Origin: Gnetum montanum
Taxonomy: Eukaryota > Streptophyta > Gnetopsida > Gnetales > Gnetaceae
Direction of reading: 5' to 3'
Assembly: GCA_015680685.1 (NCBI GenBank)
Contig: MNCI01008066.1
Coordinates: forward strand, 337,085-381,781
DNA length: 44,697 nt
Numbering within the stretch: the first letter of the stretch is position 1; each line of letters begins with the position of its first letter. The notes under the pieces are model-generated. The model saw only the letters and a list, made by a program, of their open reading frames with translations. It was not told the origin of the DNA and made no database searches. Shown piece by piece: positions 11,078-22,319 of this stretch. The translations under genes and the position numbers were made by a program.

Positions 11078-11567
11078 TGTTGAGTATTGTGTAGTGTAGA
11101 AATTGTTTTATCCTACTTTAAATAATTTTTTTAAACAAAATTTATTTTGATTGGTAAATTTTTTATCATGTAAGGTTTTTTTAAGAAAAAATAAATTTTT
11201 TTCTAGTAGTTAGTGATCACTTATGATGACTTTAACTTAGTTATGTTGAGTTTAACTCCCAATTGAGTTTGTTTTTTCTTTCCTTATAAAAGTAGTTAAA
11301 AGAGCTACCTTATGGTGCTAAGAGCCTATTGTAATGGTTCTTTTCTAAAATAATTGTAAAAGTTAGTAGTTCTCATATTTTTAAGCTTTATTCCAATTTT
11401 AATTTTTCACAATGATTTTTTCAATGATTTTATTTTCACAATTCAATTTATTAATTATTTCACAATACATTTCACACGACATCACAAGATTTCACAATAA
11501 GTATTTCTTAATTTTAACCAAAAATATTTCATTCCTCCTCATCCTATCCATTACACTTATTCTAACA
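11078..11567 (+). repeat. Copia 3' LTR
   Basis: Partner of 6489-6994 by shared order of motifs, with many single-base differences and small indels. It ends CTAACA against CAATA in the 5' copy. Clear divergence between the pair indicates an old insertion. Confidence 0.88.
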
Positions 11568-11919
11568 AAATTTTCTTACTTGAATGATAAATATGTTGCA
11601 ATAATCAAAAAGAGAAAAAATCCCCCAAAATAAATATTTTATTTTCTTACATGCGGCTTCCTTAATGTTGAAGGTTCATTAGCTAATAAAGTTGTTGTTT
11701 TAGATACTAGTCATTTCTTTAGTGATTTTGATTTGTTTATTTTTGCTAAAACTTGAAAAGAAAGAATTCTTCAGTTGTATCTATTCTAGGCTCTCATATC
11801 ATTTCTGTTAGAAATAAGCACTTCAAGATGAGGGATAGACCTTTTGGTGGTATTTCTTATTTAAGTAAAATTCTAGATATTATTTCATTAAGGTGCACAA
11901 AGTTGATGATAATAACCAA
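11568..11919 (+). pseudogene. LINE ORF1 end and ORF2 endonuclease start, part 2
   Basis: After the Copia insert the LINE resumes. A short stretch 'NDKYVAIIKKRK' (about 11583-11620) fits the basic ORF1 C-terminus. From about 11655 the sequence reads as an AP-endonuclease N-terminus: 'LNVEGSLANKVVVLDTS', 'FSDFDLFIFAKT' (usual '..D.i.l.ET.' with the Glu changed to Lys), 'SHIISVRNKHFKMRDRPFGG' (usual glycine-rich 'r.GGv' motif) and 'RCTKLMII'. The frame stops at 11919 where a minus-strand Gypsy LTR begins (TGATGAG at 11920). The missing endonuclease half is found at about 41771. Confidence 0.7.
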
Positions 11920-12750
11920 TGATGAGCAACAATTAGTCCCTATGCCCAACCATACAAATCACCAGCATTCACTAACTGATTTGGTTGAATTCTACAGACT
12001 TTAGCTCTCTAAGTATACATTATCTAGGTAGTGAACTCAAGGATGTGATCGTTGTCTTCTCAGTTTCTCTTGTGAAGGTTTAATGATATGGTTAAGTGTA
12101 ACTAAGGCACATGATTTGTATAAATTTTATATTTTTATCTATTTATCCTAAGAGTGAAAATAAAGTAATTAAATTCTTAATTAATCTAGAAACTATCCAA
12201 TGCCTTAATCTAATCCTAACATAAGCATCCATTCCCACGTGTCGTACACATCCTAAACATGTTGCAACACTACTAGGTTACCAAGTGTAAATGCTACTAA
12301 GATTTCCAAGCATTGATATATGCTCGAGGTGGTTGTACTTATGTGAATTAATTATCTATATTTGATTAATTAAATAAATTCATGAAAGTGAATTTCATTA
12401 CAATAAAGTGCATTAAAGTAAATATTATGCTAATTCCAACTGATGCAATATTTATCAAGAAGCTTGTCTTTATTGTCATTCACATTCAAGTGTCTAGGTA
12501 CATTAGTGCTCAAATAAAGATTTGTACACTTCTCAACTCCTACTACAGGCACTTAGAAAATATTCTAACTATCAAAAAAAATTGCAAAAGCTTTATTATG
12601 TTATTAATGAACGAATTCCTTAAATTCAATAGGTGTGTACATTTATATAGGCAAGACTAAACACTTTGTTAATGCATATGCATCAATGCATCAAATCATG
12701 CATCATTGCTAGGTAGGCATCAATGCATCCCAACCAACAATGATTTATCA
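11920..12750 (-). repeat. 3' LTR of minus-strand Gypsy element
   Basis: Starts (plus-strand view) with TGATGAG at 11920 and ends TTATCA at 12750, next to a reversed polypurine tract. The TATA box is at 12642-12649 (reversed). The U3 carries repeated 'GCATCAATGCATC' units (about 12675-12730), unlike the GATATC arrays of other LTRs here. R/U5 is conserved. Confidence 0.88.
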
Positions 12751-12766
12751 TACCTCCATGATTGAC
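12751..12766 (-). other. Polypurine tract of minus-strand element
   Basis: Read on the minus strand, 'GTCAATCATGGAGGTA' directly precedes the LTR start, matching the 'TAGTCATGGGGGTA' tract of the other copies. Confidence 0.7.
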
Positions 12767-12899
12767 TAAAAACTCATCCTCGAGTAAACAAAAGGAGGAA
12801 TAATGTTTTTACAAAATTTGGAAAGGTATTATATTATTAACTAACTGACTAATTAACTCTCACTAATTCAAACTGATGCAAAGTGCCCAAGTGTATAGA

Positions 12900-15250
12900 T
12901 TTAAAACTTTTTCAAAAATAGGTGTTCATGAAAACAAAATTGAACACCATTTCAAAATTTGATAGTTGAACCCCTCTGGTGGCTGAAGATGAGAAGAAAG
13001 TTAGACGGTTCCAAGAGATGAAGGCTCTTGAGGTGCTGAAGGACCTTCTCGTGCCTCTAGTGCATGCAATGGTTGTGGTTGAGGCCATGGTGATTGTGGC
13101 TATCATGTTGCAGCTACAACTATTGGTGGAAGATGAAACACATCTAGCAATACTTTCATCTTCTCCTCCTTACTCCAAGGATTATATATGGTCCACGTAG
13201 CATCCCTAATGTGGGTTAGTATAGTAACATCCCATAGAGAGGGCATGGTAGGGAATAACTCCTTAACATTGATAAACTAAGTAGTGAATTGTTTGCATTT
13301 GATGTTGAATGCTCTAACAACATTCTATAGATCCTTGTAGTCATTCATTCTTTTGTATAGGTTCTCAACTATTAATCATTGATCTGTGAATTGTGCTCTA
13401 AGAACTTCAAGTTCAGCATTTGTTATTTCTAGCTCTTACTTTGTGTCCTTATGGTGCTTAAACTTAGCCTTATATAAAAGGTACAAGCTATTCACCTTCT
13501 TTTCAAGTTCTAACCTTGGCCTTCTAGTAGTCAGCATTGACAAGTTCACATAATAGAGGTTGGCTAACTCCATGTACTCCATCCTATCATCAATTTTCAA
13601 TTTCTTGAGAGGATTTCTCCTTTGTTATACATGTTCAATCCATCAAATATGGGCTACCACATGTTTCCTCCTTGTTGTAGTTGCCAGAGGATCTTTTTTG
13701 CCTTGACCTTTACTAGCTGGATCTCTTTCTCATTGATCTCTTTGAGAAGGCCAACATGATCCTTGTTGTGGATTTTAACCCTTTCAAACTTGAGGGCCTC
13801 ATTTCTCTAAGCAATGATCTCAATTACTAATTTCTGGTAAGAGCTCAAACTTCCTTCATCAAGAGATTTCTATTTTCTATAGCCAACATCATTAGGTTCA
13901 TGGTTACCTTGGCAAGCCAATCTTGCTTTTTTCTCAAAAATTCAATCATCTGATCCTTTCAAGCTTCAAAATTTCATAGGTCATGGTTGTCCTTAGTCAA
14001 AACCACATTTTTCTTATGGATCTCCAATAAGTCCTTTTTGATGTTGTAGGTTGTGGCCTCTACTAAGGACTAGTTGAAGATCATTGACTCCTTCACGTAC
14101 TTAGCCTCTTAAATTTTATGCTGAAGTTGTAGAAAAGCTTCATCTCTTGATACAACATGGCTAAGCATGATGGGATCAGCTAACTGGGCTCTTAATTCTA
14201 CAACTTTAGTAGCCAAGCACCGATTTTCAACTGTGGCTATTTTAAGTTGGCCATTCGTGATGATGTTCCTGCCCCTAGACTTAAGCAATTCCAACTAGAT
14301 TATCTAGAAGATCAAAGATCTCTAACAGTGGTTATCTAGTTTCTACTAGTTGGTCCAATAACTCTTCATGCTAAGTTTTACTGAACCTTCCACTTATTAC
14401 TCCTACAAATGTTTCCATGTCCCTGAGTGTGGCAACATTAGGCATAGAGGTCGTAGGAGCATTGAGTGCTTTTGCCACTCTTTCAGCCACCATCTCAGTC
14501 ACTATTTCCTACCCTTGATGCTGCATCACCAAGACAATTGCCCCCTCAATCCTCTCTAAGTGCATGAAGAAGGTAGTGGCATTTCCAAAGATCTCTGGAA
14601 ATTGATGTTATCTAGGAAGGGACACTATTACCTCTCAGGCACTAGGATTTGAACTTGTAAGTGCCTATATTCATTGGATAAAAAACATTAGCATCGTGTC
14701 CTCCAAGTGCCTAAATGTACAAGTGACCTTGTTTAGATGGCTTAGTGCAGTTTGATAGCTAGAGGGCTTACCATTTAGTCTACCCTACTACAGCTATAGG
14801 AGTTTCTCACAAATTTTTTGCATGCACTCAATAGAAACACAAGCCTTCAGTGCTATTTCCTAGGTGAGGAGTGGTGGTGGCAACTTCTCTTCTTGCACTT
14901 TTGGTGGCACCTTATCTTTTATCATTTTTTTGCAAGAGGCAACAAGAGTGAAAAACCACCAAAAATTCATATTTTAACCTTCATTTCCCAACTAGATACA
15001 AGGATTCATTGTAAATGTGAGATATGTAGTCCATGAGCTACAATCTTACATACTTCAAATTTTTGAGGCCAAAAAATACTTCAAAAGTTATACTTGCCTT
15101 ACTTCCCAAGTAAAGAAAGGTGTCTCATGTCTATATCTAGGCTTGAGAAGCCTACAAATGCCTTGGAAATGGCTAAAATTTGCATTTCCATGGATTTTTA
15201 TATGGGTATAGCCCCAACTACGCTAGAGCCATTTTCAATAGATGCAATAG
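12900..15250 (-). pseudogene. Gypsy 3' ORF (coiled-coil protein), decayed, minus copy
   Basis: This segment is the reverse counterpart of 31500-33450 in the complete plus-strand element. Matching peptides include the part at 14294-14109 ('ELLKSRGRNIITNGQLK', 'VVELRAQLAD', 'RDEAFLQLQ') and the C-terminal motif 'DATWTIYNPWSKEEKMKVLL' (about 13200-13140), followed by 'DVFHLP' and a Pro/Gln-rich tail. Heptad-like Leu/Glu/Lys content suggests a long coiled coil. Many stops and frameshifts. Conservation of sequence and position in two diverged elements supports a real element gene downstream of pol. Its function is unknown; I see no clear membrane segment. Confidence 0.65.
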
Positions 15251-15541
15251 CTATAGTAGACATAGTATCTACAGTAGACAGTGGTGCTACAATAGCTAGT
15301 GTAGTCACCACCAAGATGCAAGTGGAAGTGCAATGTTGGAATTGTTGGAATTTCTATTTTTCCAACAATGGCCAGCATAGTCATCCCAAGTCTTATACAG
15401 CCAATGTAGACACCATTTTCCAGTGGTTTTCAACATTTTCTAGCAATTTCCAACATTTTTTTAGCAGTTTCCCAACATTCCCCATGTTTCCAACTTTTTT
15501 CCATTTTCCATCAGTTTTTGACATTCCAAACCACCTTAGTG

Positions 15542-15774
15542 TAGTCACAAAAGTCCATTTACTATTTTATAGTAAATGGTAGGTTTTATGGCTATAGTGC
15601 ATACCAAACTTACCATAAATGGTAACTACACTAAAAATAGATGACATTAAACCAAAACTAGCATAGTAAGAATGGTGTCAGCATAGTCCCAAAAGTATAT
15701 TTACTACTTATGATAAATGGATGGGTTTTTTGGTTGTAGTTCATACCAAGCTTACCATAAATGGTAACTATGCT
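15542..15774. repeat. Two diverged 91-bp direct repeats with hairpins
   Basis: Units at 15542-15632 and 15684-15774 (142-bp period). Unit 1 has a perfect 10-bp inverted repeat with a 5-nt loop (15555-15579, CCATTTACTA...TAGTAAATGG) and a second hairpin TTACCATAAATGGTAA (15610-15625) that is kept in unit 2. Confidence 0.75.
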
Positions 15775-16970
15775 GAGATCTAATAACCATTGCACCTACA
15801 AATTGACATCAATCTATTAGCAATCATGTCAATGGTGCACAGACTTAAAATAGTCACAACATTCTTGTAAATACCCATTGTTAACACCATTTTTAGGTTC
15901 CAATAGTTGGGCAATTCCAACATGTTTGCATTCCTAGTACTTCGGCATTTTTGCAAGCCTTGGCAAAAATTCCAAACATTACACTTGTAACAACAATTTT
16001 GGCATTTTTACAATTCACAAAACCTATTACAACCCTACTTCCACTTTTTGGTAGCATAAACTGGCACTACACTAGGCACAAAGACTCCCATGTAGCTACC
16101 ATTACACCAAAACTGAAAATCCATTTCCATAACCACATTGCAAATCCTAGTGGAAACTAACAAAAAGTTACTAGAAACTAGAGCTAGGAAGAAACTGGAT
16201 CATGGAGTTGCAGTAGAATACAACCTACTTCTCCAATGGACTTCAATCTCCTACCATCAACTTCTAGTAACTTTAGACACAAAATCTATACCTTGTGAAT
16301 CTTATTCTTTATTTTTTTATAAAGTTATTATATATGTTATGCAAGTTTTAGTTCACATTTCCATTTTTGCACTTTTTTTCATTTTCAAATCTGTAATTGA
16401 AACTTCATTTTCATTTATGTTTACATTTTTTTTTTTCATCTTCATTTCTAATTTCATTTAATTCTATGTCTACATTTTAATTTTCCATTTCCATTTACAT
16501 TCCATAAGTCCTTAGTTGATCAGCAAGACCACATAGGGTACCTTGAATTCAATTTTTTGGAGGCCCTTGGGATTCAAGATTAAAATAGTTCCAGCACTTG
16601 GATCTTTTGGTTTCCATTCCAACAACTAAAATTTCAAACACCAATAGTTTTCTAGCACTGGAAGGAGGGCCTCCACCCAAATTCTTGGTGAAAATACATT
16701 TCAACTATCACGTTTTAAAGTTCTCAAATCTGTGAACATATTTTGTTAAAACCTTGTAAAGCAATGTAGTTAGGTTTTCATTGTATTTTCACAGTAGTTG
16801 CTAGATTTCTAGGGGCTATCATAGTCTACCTAGGAAACCCAGGGGCTACCTAGGAAACCCAAATCCAAAAAAAATGCAATTCCATCTACTAGGAAATCTA
16901 GCAAAATAAACCACATTTTCCACTCCCATCAACTAACGTAGTTGGTTGGGATATGCCAAACCTACAAAAC

Positions 16971-17112
16971 CCAATTTCATTGGAAAAATCATTTACATTG
17001 GAAAATCCCAATTTTGCTAGGAAACCCAATTCTCTTGGGAAAATCCATTCCCATTAGGAAGATCCAATTCTATTGAGAAAATCCATTTATGTTGGGAAAA
17101 CTTAATTCCATT
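16971..17112. repeat. Minisatellite of 18-19-bp units
   Basis: About seven to eight imperfect units around CAATTCCATTGGGAAAATC, each with a small internal inverted repeat (CCAAT...ATTGG). Confidence 0.75.
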
Positions 17113-17299
17113 TCGTAGATAAACCACATTTCTCATTTTCACCACTTAGCAACAATTTTCCACTACTTTTCCATTTTTGATCAACTATGTTAGTCAATTA
17201 TCCTAATTATTACATTTTTACTAAAAATAGTAAAAAAGCTAAAACTGCATTTGCATCATGTCTTTCAACTAATCAACCATCTTACTTCTTAACCTAACA

Positions 17300-17770
17300 A
17301 ATATAACATCTAACCAAGATGCAATTCATGTTTATGATCCAAAGGATCCCATGATCATAAAACAAAGGTGATCACTTAGACAAAAGGGCAAAAACCCAAA
17401 CTTTGCAATTATCAACGAAGAGTTCTACAACCTTCTCTATGCCAAGATACAAGCTAGACTCTTAATACCATTCTCCAAATCTAACACTAATCATCAATTC
17501 GAAATCATACTCCAAGATAGAAAAGAATAGATTCTGTCCTCTTATGAAAAAATCCCCCTCACAAAATTTTATGCATAAATGCTCATACATCTCATAGAGG
17601 TTGATGAGTTTAGTGAGGGAATTAATTCAAAGGATCATCATGAAGAGGAATATGAGTTAGACATATTTATTGGAAGTCTTTTCCAAAATTCAGTTCCCCA
17701 AACATCTAAACCCAACTCCACAACTCTCACCTCATTAATAGGACAAGTCCCTTAGCCCAACTCTCCTCCT
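17300..17770 (+). pseudogene. Decayed forward reading frame, unknown
   Basis: One forward frame stays readable for about 155 codons with three stops and includes 'NPNFAIINEEFYNLLYAKI', 'RLLIPFSKS', 'NHQFEIILQDRKE' and an acidic 'HHEEEYELD' segment. The composition is protein-like but I recognise no domain. It runs opposite to the surrounding minus-strand element, so it may be part of a separate insertion. It could also be chance. Confidence 0.25.
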
Positions 17771-18249
17771 ATGTATCCTACCATATTTGGATCCACACCC
17801 ATCATTCGCACATGCTAAACATAACCTGTATCTTAGTCTACTTCCTTATTCTCATCAATACCTTTTATAGTGCAATCTCACTCTGTTCACCCAGCCTTGG
17901 TGATGTCTACCTCACTATCTCCCTTTGTCATGCTAGCAGGATCCTCATTGAGGCCCCAAGCAATACAAGCCCCTTATACTCTTTTGACATGATCACATTG
18001 ATGAGTTCACATCCATGCAAGGGGCTACATTTATGAGGTTGCATCAATGAAAATATATAGAAAAATTTTGCACTTGTAAAAGCTAAGGAAAATAAAGAGT
18101 TTTTGAATATGATTGAAGTCCAAAGGAAGCTAGAAAAGCCTAGAACATGATAGAATGCTTGAAGAGGACTAGAATATGGACAAAAAAGGATATTTCATTA
18201 GTAGAATATTAGATAAGGAGTGAAAATTGGATGTAATCAATGTGGAATG

Positions 18250-19204
18250 TAAAATATTTGAAAGTAAAAATGCCTAATGGATGAGAAACTTAACCAGTCC
18301 AACCAAGGAGTATGCAAGTGGATCCTTCCCATAACAAGCACATGCTCTTGATGCCCTTACATCCCCTCAAACCAAGGAGTCTATGGAACCCATGGATGAT
18401 TAATGGTTGTGGTTAGTTAAGGACCAAATCACTATAGAAACCATCAAAGAACTTTGATTGTATCAAATAAAGACATTAAAATAAACATAAGATAGGTAGT
18501 GAGGAGAGTGATGGAGAGCATAGATGGATAAGAGAGTGTGGAATAGAGTCCTAGATCATGGTCACATGAAGTCCCTTATGCATTTTGTGATTAATATGAC
18601 CTAATAAAATCCATTCTTAGTTTGAATTAAGATCAACCACTTCTAGTGACTTTGCATAGATACTCTTAGACTAGCCCATCCCCCCAAGGGACAAGAATAT
18701 CCTCATAGATCAATCGACATTCCAAAGAGAGAAGAAGAGAAAAGCAAGAAATGAAAAGGACCTTTGTTAGAGGGATTCCTTTGGGCATGGGTAACATCTC
18801 TTTCAAACCCCATAACCAAAGCTTATAGCCCTTTCTTCATATTTGAGTCTAAGGGATGTGCTTTGAATTTCCCTCGCCACCCTTCCCCCCACCACACCCC
18901 CACCCCCAACACTTTTTTTTGTATTTTTGATAGAAACCACACCATGCAAAGACTTAGATTCCTATTTATTAGTCAACATAGGAATGGCAAAGGACCCATG
19001 AAGATACAAATGCATCATAGAAGATAGGCAAGTATAAAAATTTTCAAACCCCCTTGAATTCACATCTTTGTCTATCCATTTAATCCATCCCAAGTTTGGA
19101 AACTACCAAGATCACAAGTTCATTATAAGTTTCATTTAAGAAGAAACCTCATATTTCCAAAATAAAGGAATTCCATAGAGTTATGTGGATCAGTGGATGA
19201 CATG
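18250..19204 (-). other. Conserved non-coding spacer of minus-strand element, distal part
   Basis: Reversed, this matches 28870-29830 of the plus-strand element and 1-850 of the window: for example 'GGTCATATTAATCACAAAATGC' before an 'AAGGGACTTC' run, and 'AAGGGCAT...' followed by 'GGATCCACT'. Open frames such as 18764-19027 lie antisense to the spacer and are not credible genes. Confidence 0.7.
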
Positions 19205-20065
19205 TGATGAGTCATGAATTTTCTGACAGCTGCGATAACGCACCCACGATAATGCATCCACAATATCACACCCGTGATACCGCATACATGATATCACAGC
19301 TGACACAATATCGCAGCCCTCCGCTAGTTCTATAAATAAGAGGAAGCTCTCCCTTGTTTCTCCACTTAGATTTAGACCCTTAGTTAGACTCTTGTACTTT
19401 TATCATTCTAGAGTTAGAATATTTCCCAGTGTATGCCTATAGTGTGGTGACTGTAATTGTATGGCATCCTTTATTTGAGTGTGACGTACTTGGACACGCA
19501 CATGACCAGAAATAAAGATCGAGATTACTTCATCATTGCATCATTCACTTAGTTTAATTAAATTTTTATTTAATTTTTATATACTACTTTCATAGTTAAT
19601 ATTTCTCACCCTTATCTCATGTTAAAACCTAGAATGAGTATGACTTAATCACGAGCATTTAAGTGTGACTACTTGGTAACCTAGTAGCGTACCTAGGCCA
19701 TGCGCTCGGTAATTCCAGTGGTAGTCATGCACGAGGTGCAAGATGTGTTTGGATGATTAAGGAATGGATGCTCATCACACTTAGGCTAGTTTAGACTCTC
19801 TCTTATCCTTTCCTTCTTAGCTTAGTTAACATTACTTTTCATTGCCTTCAGGAGTAGCATTAGGTTAGAAACCCATCATACACCTCACTCTAGACTAAAC
19901 CATACGTGACAAAGATACTACTAGTCTAGGTGGGAAGACAATGAACTGCAACCTAAGGCTCACTGTCTAGGTGTCACAACTAGTCCGTCTACGGAGTTTG
20001 ACCGAATCGCACGTGTAACACTTGTATTCGTATCGTTGAGTGTAGGGGTACCTCGCCACTCATCA
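19205..20065 (+). repeat. Solo LTR (Gypsy), target duplication ACATG/ACGTG
   Basis: An 861-bp LTR from TGATGAG (19205) to CTCATCA (20059-20065), with no internal sequence attached. Left flank ACATG (19200-19204) and right flank ACGTG (20066-20070) differ by one transition at a CpG. The spacer of the minus-strand element reads continuously across it. U3 contains a GATATC-type array (19233-19318), the TATA box is at 19331-19338, and an AATAAA lies near 19512. It probably formed by recombination between the two LTRs of a full element. Confidence 0.92.
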
Positions 20066-20480
20066 ACGTGGACTCACTACCTATTATCATGAAAAGAAAC
20101 CATGTCTTAGTTATCAACATCAAAATTCAAAGATAGAATCTAGACATTTACAATTAAATAACATTATAAAGTACAAACCACCATTAATTAACAGCTACAA
20201 CTACACGAAGTTCTAGTGGTAATAAAGAAAGAAAAGAAAAACATAAGAAAAATTAAACCACATAAAGTAAAATATAGAAAAAACATAAAATATTTAAGAG
20301 AAAACATACTAAAAATGGTGTAAAAATTCTGAAAATAGAAAAAAATGAAAAAACAAGGAGCCACTTTGATTATTTTAGCATGGATGACCATATCCCCCAC
20401 AACTAAGTTGGAAGGAGAAGATCTAAAAAATATAGCATGCTTGTCCATCTGTTGAGGTGTTCTAGTCACTAGCTATCTTG
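20066..20480 (-). other. Conserved non-coding spacer of minus-strand element, proximal part
   Basis: Reversed, it matches 28430-28870: 'CTTCCAACTTAGTTGTGGGG' then an AT-rich run. It lies just after the integrase C-terminus. The open frame 20188-20469 is a Phe-rich artefact of the AT-rich run. Confidence 0.65.
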
Positions 20481-21066
20481 GATTCTTAGAATGACTTGAG
20501 TTGTTGTGTCTTAACTAGTAGTTTCTTGTTTGGGTTTTCAAATTTGTAAATTAGCATGGCCCTAGATGAAAAGGTTTTATAGATAAAATAAGGTCCCTTC
20601 CATAACATTTGGAACTTGGTTCGTTCTGGCATGTGTGTGGGATTACAATATAGAACCTTATCTCCTTGTTGAAATTTTACTTTCATGATTCTAAGATCAT
20701 GTAATTTTTTATTATATGCCTTGTGCACTTTATTTGATGATAGGGAAACTAGTCAATTCTCATCTAGCATGTTCAAATTCATTAATCACTCTTTCTATGC
20801 AAGGTTTAGGTTAAGGCAATGGTCACAAGCTGTTGAAAGTGTACAAAGCTTTACTTGGATAGGAATAGTTGGTAATTTTTTATACACAAGATCATAGGGA
20901 GAGTAGCCAATAGGAATTTTCATGTGAATCGATAGGCACAAAGGGCATCATTGAGTTTGATGCTCCAATCCCTCCTATATTTACTAATGGTTCTTGTTAA
21001 TATTTTTATTATCTCCCAATTAGTGACCTCCACTTGACCATTGGCATGGGGGTGGTATGAAGTTGT
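20480..21066 (-). pseudogene. Gypsy integrase, C-terminal half (minus element)
   Basis: The minus-strand frame at 20728-20486 reads 'HDLRIMKVKFQQGDKVLYCN' and 'MLWKGPYFIYKTFSSRAM', the integrase C-terminal SH3-like domain of Athila/Tat elements (no chromodomain seen). Upstream (higher coordinates) it continues through '[17 protein letters not shown]' to '[12 protein letters not shown]', the conserved catalytic-Glu region (usual HPQANGQAE). The frame stops at 21066, where a solo LTR begins, and its other half is at 35282. The GTTGT duplication (21062-21066 and 35282-35286) marks the cut. Confidence 0.85.
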
Positions 21067-21262
21067 TGATGAGCAACGAGCTACCCCTATACTTAACCAT
21101 ACAAATCACAAGTGTTCATACACAATGTGGTATCTAGATCGTTATGCTCTGATCATAGTTCGTTGTCTTCCCACTTGGACTAACGGTAGCTTTGTCACAT
21201 ATGGTTTAGTTCAAAGTGAGACGTATGATGTTGTCAAATTCTACCTTGCTCCTAATGATGAT
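21067..21262 (-). repeat. Minus-strand solo LTR, U5 part
   Basis: Begins TGATGAG directly after GTTGT. It is the U5 end of a reversed LTR ('TACCCCTATACTTAACCATA' like the ends of the other LTRs). It is cut at 21262 by the plus-strand element; the remainder is at 34615-35281. Joined length is about 863 bp, the same as the other solo LTR. Confidence 0.88.
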
Positions 21263-22167
21263 TGATGAGTCACATTAAGTTGGTTGCATCATGAGGCCTA
21301 GTTGATGCATATTACCATGCATCGATGAGGCCCTATCAACGCAATGCTGGTTTTCTTGATTTTTGGCTATAAATATGTGCTTGAAACCACATTTATGGCA
21401 TAGTAGATTGTAATTGCAGAAAAGATCTTACACTTTCTCTATTTGAAAGTTAGAATTTTTCCTCTGAGTGCTTGCAATAGGAGTCATTGAGTATATAGAT
21501 CTTTATTCGAGCATTATTGTACCTAAGAAGGACAATGTGTGCAATAATAAAGATGAACTTTCTAATAAACCTTGCAGCACTTTGGATAGATTAGCTATTT
21601 TATTTATGAATTTATTATTTTCAATTATTTATTAAATATTTGTAATTAATTATTAAATATTTCCCAGTTATTATGTTAATGAGATACTTAAATGAGATAC
21701 ATTACACACATTAATATGACCACTTTGAGTGTAACACGTATTCGCTTGGTAATCCTAGTAGCATTATCACTTGGTATGCCCAATAGCATAGTGCTTGGTC
21801 ACCGAGCAATGGACACATGGGTTTAGGACATGTACAAAAAGTGGGAATGGATACTTATGTTAGCATTAGTTAAATGATCAGTTAATTAGTTGATTTAGAT
21901 TAGTTAATCAAATCCCTTTTTATCTACAATTTAGGAACCCAACTATAAAACATAAAAATGATAAAAATTGAATGCCTCAGTTATACTTAACCATACCAAC
22001 AAAGGTCACAAGTGTAATTGGAAAGACAACAATTGACCTTAAGGCTAGATTCACTTTCTAAAGGGCTAGTGCACTAGAAACAATAAAGTCTACAAAATTC
22101 AACCAAATCGTGTGTGAACGCTTCATGATTTGTATGGTTGGACATAGGGGTATCTCACTGCTCATCA
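21263..22167 (+). repeat. 5' LTR of the 13.3-kb Gypsy element
   Basis: TGATGAG...CTCATCA, TATA box at 21368-21375, AATAAA near 21547. U3 has 'CATCGATGAGGCC'-type units instead of the GATATC array. U5 has three degenerate repeats of 'CTTGGTAATCCTAGTAGC' (21743-21812). Confidence 0.92.
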
Positions 22168-22168
22168 T

Positions 22169-22186
22169 TAGCACTATTGCCAAGGA
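22169..22186 (+). other. Primer binding site, tRNA-Asp type
   Basis: TAGCACTATTGCCAAGGA aligns with the plant tRNA-Asp site TGGCGCCGTTGCCGGGGA, with every difference a transition, mostly at former CpG positions. It begins two bases after the LTR. Confidence 0.72.
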
Positions 22187-22319
22187 ATTTATTTGCAGAA
22201 CATGCACTATTTAGATTTAAGTGAACACCATTAATATCATTGTACGAATCTCAAGGTCAATATCATTCCCACTATACATAAAAATTATAAAGGCACGCTA
22301 ACAATTTTATTTTATTTTA

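Larger units (their letters stand above)
6489..11567 (+). mobile_element. Ty1-Copia LTR retrotransposon, full length but decayed
   Basis: A 5.1-kb element with two LTRs of about 500 bp (6489-6994 and 11078-11567), a tRNA-iMet primer site, a gag-protease-integrase-RT-RNase H polyprotein in Copia order, and a polypurine tract. AAAAT precedes it (6484-6488) and AAAAT/AAATT follows (11567-11572), a likely 5-bp target duplication that overlaps the LTR end by one base. It sits inside the ORF1 of the LINE. The polyprotein has many stops and frameshifts, so the copy cannot move by itself. Confidence 0.9.
15250..18250. other. Unassigned part of minus-strand element or unknown insertion
   Basis: No clear match to the plus-strand element is visible here. 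It holds two diverged 91-bp direct repeats with hairpins (15542-15774), an array of short repeats (16971-17112) and a decayed forward frame (about 17300-17770). Phrases based on 'ttccaacatttt' recur near 15340-15500. The length excess over the plus-strand element suggests at least one extra insertion, but I cannot place its ends. Confidence 0.4.

Noticed and set aside
12382-12660. 92-aa and 93-aa frames at 12382-12660 and 41438-41719
   Set aside because: Similar to each other only because both lie in the paired LTRs, antisense to the LTR transcript. LTRs are not expected to code.
11920-12750. Reading each LTR as an independent solo LTR
   Set aside because: 11920-12750 and 40988-41770 pair with each other and are joined to a polypurine tract and a primer site respectively, so they belong to one element.
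15094-15582. 162-aa forward frame as a host gene
   Set aside because: It overlaps the decayed 3' ORF on the other strand at one end and simple 'ttccaacatttt' repeats at the other. Phe/Ser-rich, no domain.
20188-20469. Phe-rich minus frame with possible membrane segments
   Set aside because: A product of the AT-rich spacer; the matching region at 28520-28700 gives no such protein.
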